NCBI RefSeq assembly: GCF_946479715.1
Contig: NZ_CAMLHF010000236.1
Location: forward strand, 1-7,475
DNA from: an uncultured Pedobacter sp.
Lineage (GTDB): Bacteria > Bacteroidota > Bacteroidia > Sphingobacteriales > Sphingobacteriaceae
DNA: 7,475 bases
Reading direction: 5' to 3'
Position numbers and translations under genes: made by a program. Positions 1 to 6,304 of this stretch are shown piece after piece (within the stretch, counting starts at the first letter, position 1; the number at the start of each line of letters is the position of its first letter). The notes under the pieces were generated by a model. It was not told the origin of the DNA. It did no database searches and saw only the letters and a list, made by a program, of their open reading frames with translations.

Positions 1-3000
1 TTACCAGTGCTACCTGTATATTTCTAACTCCCCATTTAGCGGAGATTCTTTCAGGAATGGTATACCCCAAGGTGATCTCACGCATTTTAACATAAGTTCC
101 AGAGTAAATATAGGGTCTGGCTACACCACCGCTTGATACGATCTGTGGCCAGTAAACTGAAGGATCAACGGCTTTTGTGTTTTTAACAAAGTTTCCATTC
201 TCGTCTTTAACCACACCTTCAGGAACCAAGCCCCTCACCTTCCCTATTGCCTTCCACTGGTCAAGCGTGTAACCCTGCGCCTGTCTTTCTTCTTCCGATG
301 CAATCCATTCTTCACGTCCGGCAAGTGTAGTGTTTAAACTACCACGACTGGCGGCAAAAAGATTGGTCATTGAAAACAGGTCTGAACCGAACTTCACATC
401 AATAAGTGCACTTAAACTAAAGTTTTTGAAATAAACCGTATTGCTAACACCCCCTGTCCAATCGTAAATTCCTTTACCAACTACCTGTCTTTCGTCGCTT
501 TGCAGAGGCAAAAGTGTAGTAGGGTCAAGTATCACATTTCCATTGGGATCTTTCTGATAGTCGAAAGACAAGATAGAGCCATAGTTTTCACCCGGTTTTG
601 CTATTACCGCAACCCCCATCCATCTAGCCTCAGATAAGGTTAAAAAAGGTACACCATCGGCCAGTGATTCAACTTTATTGACATTACGGGCGAAATTAAA
701 GCTCACATCCCATTTAAAATCTTTCTTGGCAACCGGACTTGCAGTAAGCAATACCTCGATCCCTTTATTTGAAACTACTCCTGCGTTGATCATCCTTGTA
801 GAGAAACCTGAGGAGAAAGGACTTGGAACATTATTGATCTGATCTCTTGATCTTTGGTTGTAATAAGTAACATCAAGTCCAATTCTGTTTTCAAAGAACT
901 TTAGTTCCGTACCTATTTCCCAGGAGCGTGTACGGGTTGGCAACAGATTGGCATTTGGCATTCTGGCGGTATTCAATCCTCCGTAAGACATCCCGTTAAA
1001 AGACAAGGGATTTACTGAGTAGTACAAATCCAGTAAATAAGGATCGGTATCACTGGCCACCTCAGAAATTGCGGCTCTTAATTTACCCATCGTTAAAACC
1101 TTTTTACTTAATTTAAAGGCATCGGAGAAGACAAAACTTGAAGATAGTGATGGATACACATAGTCTTTATTCAATGTAGAATAAGCATCATTTCTAACGG
1201 TTGCATCCAGGTACAGATAACCTTTATAGCCTACACTAAGCAGTGCATAAACAGAGTTTAAGTTCTTTTTATATGGAACAGGAATAATACTTTTATCGGT
1301 AAAGCTTGTAGGGGTAATTGCATCAGGAACAGTCAGGTTTGTGAACTGCATAAAGTCTGCATTGTTGTGTACCCTCGAAATACTGCCCCCTAAACGGGCA
1401 GCCAGATAAAGAGAAGGTGTAACCTGCTTTTGTCCGGTAATCAATACATCGGCCTCTGTAGTTACGTGCTTTCTGTTGATCTGGTCCAGCGCTCCGGTTA
1501 CAACGCCCGGCGTAGTTCTGGGGCTGAATTTTTCAAAATTGATATAGGTAAGGTCTGTTGATCCGCGGCCTTGAATACTTAACCAATCGGTGATTTCATA
1601 ATTTAATTGCAAGGCTCCTAAGAGACGATTCTTTTTGGTTGTGTTCTTCATTTCGTTAATTACCCAATACGGATTTAAACGATATTGACCACCACCCCAT
1701 TCGATATAAGAACCATCAGGATTTTTATAAGTTTTTGCAAACCATGCCTGATCCACATTATTTGCAAGTCCTATAAAAGCATTTCCAATATTCCCAGGAT
1801 CATCAGCCAAAGCAGGACGATTATTTACATTTTCGTCCATGTAAAAAGCCCTTGCTTCGAGAGAGAGCTTAGAACCAAATTTTGATGTTCCATTAAAAGT
1901 AAATGAATTTCTTCTAATGCCACTTTCAGGAATGATATCGTTATTTCTAAGGTCAGTAGCAGAAAATCTGACAGATGATTTTTCATTGGCATTACTGAAG
2001 GATACATTATTGGTAAATGTGGTACCGGTTCTGAAAAAGCCACCAATATTGTCGCCAATCTTTTGGTAAGGCCTGTACACATCGTCGTACGATATCACCA
2101 TTAAATCAGGATCCAGTCTGGCACCAAAGTTATTAAACATTGATGTTCTTGCCTGCAAAGAAGAAGTGTTAATGGTCTGATTACGGCCTTGGCCGTATAA
2201 GTACTGATATCCGTCGAAGGAAGTAAGCTGATTCTCAAAAGATGCAGTACTGTTTACTTCGATACCGAGATCAGAAGTACCTTTGCCCCGTTTTGTTGTG
2301 ATCAAAATAACTCCATTGGCAGCTCTTGCACCGTACAAAGCCGATGCAGAGGGGCCTTTTAATACACTGATTTTATCAATATCATCTGGATTTATTGCAG
2401 ATATTGCGTCTCCGAAATCATATCCCTGGGCATACATCTCAGATCCGGTACCTCCGTAATTAGAGTTGTCTATCGGAACACCATCTACCACATACAAAGG
2501 TTGGTTATTGCCCGTAACGGTAGTATTACCTCGAATGATCACCCTTGAGGATCCGGCCGGCCCACCTGCGGTGCTGTTAATGATAAGACCTGCTACCTTT
2601 CCAGCTAAAGAGTTAATTACGTTTGTTTCTCTTGCCTTTTTTAATCCCTCACCATTTACCTCAGAAACCGCATACCCTAAAGATCTTTCTTCTCTTTTGA
2701 TACCCAGTGCGGTAACAACTGTTTCTTTCAGTTCAAGTGACTCCTCTTTCAGAACCACAGTTATATTTTTCTGTGATTCACTGGCAACAACGCCGGTTTG
2801 CTGAAAGCCCATCATCCGGAACCTGATGATGTCGCCTTTATTGGCTGCAATAGAAAACTTCCCGCTCTCGTTAGTTGAAACTGTTTTGTTAGCTGTAGCA
2901 TTAATTACAGAAACTCCGGGAATTGGGATATTCTTTTCATCAGTAACAGTTCCGGTTATAGTAAATTCAACTTTTACAACCACCGGCTTGTAAGATTGGA

Positions 3001-3325
3001 TCATTATCGTTTGTCCGTTGATCTGATATTTGATGCTCACCTTTTTTGAAATGGCATCCAGAACGTCATTAATTTTCTGTTTTTCGATATTCAGATCAAA
3101 CCTTGCGTTTACATTTAAATCGAGCGGGTTGTAAGAAAAGTGCACTTGTCCCTGGCTTTCTATTTGTTTAAACGCATCCAGGATGGTGGTGTTTTTCCAT
3201 TTAAATGAGTACAATTTATCCTTGGACTGTGCATATGCGGAAGTTGACAGGATTAGAACAACGCATAAGCTTATTTTAAATAAAAGCCCATAAAAGAAAT
3301 AATAGGTTGGTAAGTTTTTTTTCAT
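1..3325 (-). CDS. SusC/RagA-family TonB-dependent outer-membrane receptor with N-terminal STN signalling domain (3' end cut by window edge)
   Basis: The frame is open from the ATG at 3325 to the left edge, 1108 codons with no stop, and the family length suggests only some tens of residues are missing. Residues 1-32 form a signal peptide (hydrophobic core about 13-29, cleavage after AYA before Gln33). An STN domain (about 38-110) follows, then a CarboxypepD_reg-like beta domain (about 122-195, starting ITGTVTDE). The TonB-box region is near 201-209 (ETVVTALGI). The plug (about 212-347) carries the SusC hallmark LYVVDGVPI (277-285) and KGPSASALYGARAANGVI (323-340). The remainder is beta-barrel. 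Such proteins import oligosaccharides across the outer membrane with TonB energy and a SusD partner. The STN domain is typical of receptors that also signal to a FecR/ECF pair, which fits the fecR gene 29 bp upstream and probably in the same transcript. The leader is A/C-rich with no Shine-Dalgarno. The family call is very secure; the ligand, suggested as a rhamnoside by the neighbours, is inference. Confidence 0.96.
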   Translation of the reverse strand, partial: MKKNLPTYYFFYGLLFKISLCVVLILSTSAYAQSKDKLYSFKWKNTTILDAFKQIESQGQVHFSYNPLDLNVNARFDLNIEKQKINDVLDAISKKVSIKYQINGQTIMIQSYKPVVVKVEFTITGTVTDEKNIPIPGVSVINATANKTVSTNESGKFSIAANKGDIIRFRMMGFQQTGVVASESQKNITVVLKEESLELKETVVTALGIKREERSLGYAVSEVNGEGLKKARETNVINSLAGKVAGLIINSTAGGPAGSSRVIIRGNTTVTGNNQPLYVVDGVPIDNSNYGGTGSEMYAQGYDFGDAISAINPDDIDKISVLKGPSASALYGARAANGVILITTKRGKGTSDLGIEVNSTASFENQLTSFDGYQYLYGQGRNQTINTSSLQARTSMFNNFGARLDPDLMVISYDDVYRPYQKIGDNIGGFFRTGTTFTNNVSFSNANEKSSVRFSATDLRNNDIIPESGIRRNSFTFNGTSKFGSKLSLEARAFYMDENVNNRPALADDPGNIGNAFIGLANNVDQAWFAKTYKNPDGSYIEWGGGQYRLNPYWVINEMKNTTKKNRLLGALQLNYEITDWLSIQGRGSTDLTYINFEKFSPRTTPGVVTGALDQINRKHVTTEADVLITGQKQVTPSLYLAARLGGSISRVHNNADFMQFTNLTVPDAITPTSFTDKSIIPVPYKKNLNSVYALLSVGYKGYLYLDATVRNDAYSTLNKDYVYPSLSSSFVFSDAFKLSKKVLTMGKLRAAISEVASDTDPYLLDLYYSVNPLSFNGMSYGGLNTARMPNANLLPTRTRSWEIGTELKFFENRIGLDVTYYNQRSRDQINNVPSPFSSGFSTRMINAGVVSNKGIEVLLTASPVAKKDFKWDVSFNFARNVNKVESLADGVPFLTLSEARWMGVAVIAKPGENYGSILSFDYQKDPNGNVILDPTTLLPLQSDERQVVGKGIYDWTGGVSNTVYFKNFSLSALIDVKFGSDLFSMTNLFAASRGSLNTTLAGREEWIASEEERQAQGYTLDQWKAIGKVRGLVPEGVVKDENGNFVKNTKAVDPSVYWPQIVSSGGVARPYIYSGTYVKMREITLGYTIPERISAKWGVRNIQVALV

Positions 3326-3354
3326 ATTGTTTGGTTTGGTTAGGTTGTTGCGGT

Positions 3355-4404
3355 TTAGAATGCCAGTGTTACGGTATCATTTTTTATAGTGTAAGTAAAG
3401 TGGTTAGCGAATCCGATGGCATTAAGCACATCAGTAAGATTTTCATTTTTAAATTGACCGGTAAAAGCGATTGGCTTTTTAGGTTGTTTTTCTGTTCTGA
3501 TTTCAACTCCATAGATCTCCTTTAAAACCGATTTAATATCTTTTAAAGAAGCCATTGAGAATACGAGTTTCCTTTCTGCCCAGTTCTCTACTTTTTCTAG
3601 CTCAAAGTTTGATTTTGTAAATTTATTTTGAGTCTCCACAATCTCAACCTGTTCTCCGGGAATCAGTTCAACTTTGTTTATTATTTTTTGATCATTAACA
3701 GTTCCAACACTAACCTTACCAGTGGTAAGCATTACAGAGGTAGCGGTATGCATTTTGTAATTGTTGATTTTAAAAGAGGTGCCCAGGGCCGTGGTAGCTG
3801 TTTTGCCTGAGACTACAATGAAAGGTTTGTCTTTATTTTTAGCAACGCTAAAATGAGCCTCGCCATCCATCCACAGAACCCGGTTATTTTCGTTGTAATT
3901 GTCGTCTATCTTTAGTGTTGTTAAGCTATTCATCAACACGGTACTTCCATCTGATAGTCTTATAGATTTACGTTCGTTATATCCTGTTTTTATAGTGGCT
4001 TTGGTGCTAAGTTCATTGTAGACCGGAATGGTTGTGCTATAATCCTTCCTGTTCAACAGCGCATATACTCCTATAGCAATTAAAATTGCAGCTGCCGATG
4101 AGAACCAAAGCATCCGGCTTTTTAGACGAATGGTTTTTGTAGGGATTTGTTCAGATTCTAACGACTGTAAGTGTTCAATAGAAGACTTAAGTTTGGATAG
4201 TTCCCGCTCCTTTTCCTGCGGATCAATTTTTACAGAAAGTAAAAAGAAAAGCGATTCAGCCTGGTATATTTTTGCAGAAAGTTCAGGATACTGGATAAGG
4301 ATATTTTCCCAGAATGCAATATCCTGATGGTTGTCGCGCAAACAATATTTAACAAAACTTTCGTCGGTTAGAAAGTCTTCAATAGTATATAAAGAATAAT
4401 CCAT
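3355..4404 (-). CDS. FecR-family anti-sigma factor, inner-membrane signal transducer
   Basis: This is a complete 349-residue protein, a normal length for Bacteroidota FecR proteins. Residues 1-97 are a cytoplasmic, mostly helical region expected to bind an ECF sigma factor (it includes FWENILIQYPEL, 31-42). One transmembrane helix lies at about 99-117. The periplasmic FecR domain covers about 138-236, with the conserved elements NERKSIRLSDGS (143-154), GEAHFSV (181-187) and ALGTSFKI (206-213). The C-terminal FecR_C/DUF4974-type domain (about 279-349) should contact the STN domain of the receptor. In the known scheme, ligand binding at the receptor is relayed through this protein to release or activate a sigma factor. 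The gene sits 29 bp upstream of the receptor gene and probably shares its transcript. The oddity is that no sigma factor gene precedes it: the next gene upstream is a glycosidase. The ATG at 4404 is preceded by GATAAAA, without a Shine-Dalgarno, as is usual in this phylum. Confidence 0.95.
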   Translation of the reverse strand: MDYSLYTIEDFLTDESFVKYCLRDNHQDIAFWENILIQYPELSAKIYQAESLFFLLSVKIDPQEKERELSKLKSSIEHLQSLESEQIPTKTIRLKSRMLWFSSAAAILIAIGVYALLNRKDYSTTIPVYNELSTKATIKTGYNERKSIRLSDGSTVLMNSLTTLKIDDNYNENNRVLWMDGEAHFSVAKNKDKPFIVVSGKTATTALGTSFKINNYKMHTATSVMLTTGKVSVGTVNDQKIINKVELIPGEQVEIVETQNKFTKSNFELEKVENWAERKLVFSMASLKDIKSVLKEIYGVEIRTEKQPKKPIAFTGQFKNENLTDVLNAIGFANHFTYTIKNDTVTLAF

Positions 4405-4430
4405 TTTTATCGCCTATAATTGATTTATAA

Positions 4431-4440
4431 GCACAAGTGC
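4431..4440. promoter_or_regulatory. Small dyad GCAC-AA-GTGC in the fecR leader
   Basis: The ten bases gcacaagtgc form two 4-bp complementary arms around a 2-bp centre, 27 bases upstream of the fecR start and just downstream of the candidate promoter. Its G/C content stands out in an AT-rich gap. A position near the transcription start would suit an operator, but the symmetry is short enough to be chance. Confidence 0.15.
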
Positions 4441-4460
4441 AGGGCTATTCTATTTTTTAC

Positions 4461-4491
4461 CAAAAGAATTTCAAAAATTAACACAAACAAC
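4461..4491 (-). promoter_or_regulatory. Candidate Bacteroidota-type promoter for fecR-susC
   Basis: On the minus strand GTTG (4491-4488) and TTCTTTTG (4468-4461) are 19 bp apart. This resembles the primary-sigma promoter of Bacteroidetes, TTTG (or TTG) at -33 and TAnnTTTG at -7, with one mismatch in each box. It would give a leader of roughly 50 bases before the fecR ATG. The region is AT-rich, so chance matches are likely. The rest of the 122-bp gap (4405-4526) holds the stop-codon hairpin and a small dyad, and no gene. Confidence 0.3.
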
Positions 4492-4516
4492 TGATGATGA
4501 GTGTATTAATTTTCAG

Positions 4517-4542
4517 AAGGATAATTCTATTGAATTATCCTT
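4517..4542 (-). terminator. Perfect inverted repeat around the rhamnosidase stop codon; possible weak terminator or mRNA-end hairpin
   Basis: The arms AAGGATAATT and AATTATCCTT are exact 10-bp complements separated by six bases (CAATAG on the coding strand). The loop holds the last sense codon (CAA) and the TAG stop of the rhamnosidase gene. The stem has only two G-C pairs and is not followed by a clear U run (CTGAAAATT follows), so it does not meet the classic rho-independent form. It could cap the 3' end of a processed enzyme transcript or partly separate the enzyme genes from fecR. The repeat is certain; the function is inference. Confidence 0.4.
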
Positions 4543-6281
4543 ACTCCTTTAGGGGCATTTATATCTGTTTTAATTTTTCCGTTTGCCAGTTTAGTATGTT
4601 TAATTTTTAAAACACCATAAGGAGTAGGATATGTACCCTCTACAAACTTTAAATCACCTAAATGCGGTTCTATTTTAATTGCTTTACAACCAGCCTCTAC
4701 TACTTTCACACCTAAAACATGTTCAGTTAACCATGCTGTTGGACCCGACGCCCATCCATGGCATAAGCTATGTCTGAAACCTACATAGCAATATGCTCCG
4801 TAATCGCCATGTACATCTTTTTTACCTTCTGGAACTAACTCATCAATGCGGGAAGCGTTAGCTATCCAGTCCATATTAAAATCCTCCCAGAAAGTTGTGG
4901 CTCCTAAGTCGAGCATTGCGCCCCAATACTGTCTGATTACATCAATAGCACCTTGATGATCCCCTGCCTTAGCTTTAGCCTCGAGCATGTAATAGCCATA
5001 AAAAGTAGAGAAATTTGCTGCACCACCAACAGAAAGTACATCTTTATTGGCTTTCTCTGCAGGCATTAAACCAGTAATGGCAAGCAAGGCTGCTGCTTGT
5101 TTTGAACCATTAGGATCGGGTACATATTTACGCATCCTTGCCACCGTTTTGTTGCATAAATCAGCAGTTTCTTTATCTCCGACAAGGGTACTTATTTTAG
5201 ATGCCGTAGCCAATGACCAAACCGTCATGGCTTGCAAACCCGCATGAATTCCTTTAGGATTTTCGCTTGATGGCCAGTCCAGAAAACGTGTTCCATCCAG
5301 TTTCTCCTGATTATCATCTCCAACTTTTGCTACTATTTGCTTTACCAATCCACTTAAATATTGCTTCTGTTGTTTCAGGTAATTTAAATCTCCGTTCTGC
5401 ATATACCAGTCATAATGAAGAATAATCCACCACATAGAGTATGTACTTATGCCATTCATCCAGCCTGGTAAAGGAGTAGTTTCCTTTGATAAATCTAAAC
5501 TTTTAGGAACCACCTCATTGTATCCAAAAACAGAATTAACGGTAGATATTTCAGGATGAAGATCGCCCACCCACACTAATCTGTCACGTTTAATTCCATC
5601 CCAAAGGTATTCCTGCATGTTCAAGTGTACGGTATAAGCACCCGTTTCCCAGATTTTGTTCAGGCGTTCATCGCTACTTTTAAATGAACCGATATAAGGA
5701 ATATCACGATACGTAAAAATTGCACGTACTTCTTTCAATTGCAATTCTGCATTTTCCTCTTCAAGGTCGATGCGCACAAATCGAAATCCGCTTTCAGCCA
5801 ATTGGATTCGGCCTAACCAGGGAGCCAATGTGGTAAAATCTCTGATTGCATGATCATTGGTTGCACCCTTTGGACCACCAACGTCAGACATAGCTTCGCT
5901 TGCCGATTCACCATAACGCACACGTATTTTAAGAGGAACATTTTTTGGTCCCCACATGCCGGTTACAATCTCCAGCCCACCTTGCAGTTCTTTACCAAAA
6001 TCCAGTAATATAGATGCTTTTTTGCCTGAGCCATCATTTTTCAAGATGGCCATGTTACGGTTGGCCAGATCGGCCTGACTAATTCCCGGTTTCAACAATT
6101 GTTCAATGTTGTTAACCTGACCTTCTTTCCATAAAATCTTTACAGGAGAAATATATTGTCTGGTTAAAGGGCTAATATTATCAGCTTTAGCAGAACTACT
6201 AAGTTTCTTGCCTGGCTGTGCGTGTGTATTAGTGGCTATTAAACAAATGGCAAAAAGAGGATATAAGAATTTTTGTAACAT
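4527..6281 (-). CDS. Compact GH78-like alpha-L-rhamnosidase family protein, secreted
   Basis: This is a complete 584-residue protein. A signal peptide spans residues 1-21 (cleavage after THA before Gln22), so it acts in the periplasm or outside the cell. Residues about 45-195 look like an N-terminal beta-sandwich. From about 197 (GSFKSSDERLNKIWE) an (alpha/alpha)6-barrel of the alpha-L-rhamnosidase type begins, and a C-terminal beta domain starts near 533 (AIKIEPHLGDLKFVEGTYP). The active-site segment is DGIKRDRLVWVGD (228-240). Against the GH78 pattern D-x-P-x-R-E-R-x-G-W-x-G-D, both outer Asp residues are kept (D228, D240), but the catalytic acid Glu is Asp233. The general-base motif is present as TTFWE (E466). 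The family would hydrolyse terminal alpha-L-rhamnose, but the altered acid and the small size (many GH78 enzymes are roughly 900 residues or more) leave substrate and activity open. It starts 23 bp after the stop of the upstream rhamnosidase gene, so the two are probably one operon. Confidence 0.85.
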   Translation of the reverse strand: MLQKFLYPLFAICLIATNTHAQPGKKLSSSAKADNISPLTRQYISPVKILWKEGQVNNIEQLLKPGISQADLANRNMAILKNDGSGKKASILLDFGKELQGGLEIVTGMWGPKNVPLKIRVRYGESASEAMSDVGGPKGATNDHAIRDFTTLAPWLGRIQLAESGFRFVRIDLEEENAELQLKEVRAIFTYRDIPYIGSFKSSDERLNKIWETGAYTVHLNMQEYLWDGIKRDRLVWVGDLHPEISTVNSVFGYNEVVPKSLDLSKETTPLPGWMNGISTYSMWWIILHYDWYMQNGDLNYLKQQKQYLSGLVKQIVAKVGDDNQEKLDGTRFLDWPSSENPKGIHAGLQAMTVWSLATASKISTLVGDKETADLCNKTVARMRKYVPDPNGSKQAAALLAITGLMPAEKANKDVLSVGGAANFSTFYGYYMLEAKAKAGDHQGAIDVIRQYWGAMLDLGATTFWEDFNMDWIANASRIDELVPEGKKDVHGDYGAYCYVGFRHSLCHGWASGPTAWLTEHVLGVKVVEAGCKAIKIEPHLGDLKFVEGTYPTPYGVLKIKHTKLANGKIKTDINAPKGVRIIQ

Positions 6282-6304
6282 GTTTTTAATTTATAATGAT
6301 CTGT

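Noticed and set aside
1825..2082. An 85-codon minus-strand frame overlapping the receptor in another phase
   Set aside because: The receptor frame is intact through this stretch with typical SusC barrel sequence, so this is an out-of-phase shadow.
2466..2804. A 112-codon open frame on the plus strand inside the receptor gene
   Set aside because: It is antisense to the STN-to-plug region of a clearly conserved SusC frame and its translation has no recognisable domain; it is a shadow of coding constraint.
1..3325. Possible frameshift or pseudogene in the receptor, since its frame has no stop in the window
   Set aside because: Reading the minus strand codon by codon gives one continuous frame with all SusC domains; the lack of a stop is due to truncation by the left edge.
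3329..3350. Short repeated ACCAA/AACC units in the leader before the receptor start
   Set aside because: Only two or three imperfect 5-base units; too short to call a repeat or a regulatory site.
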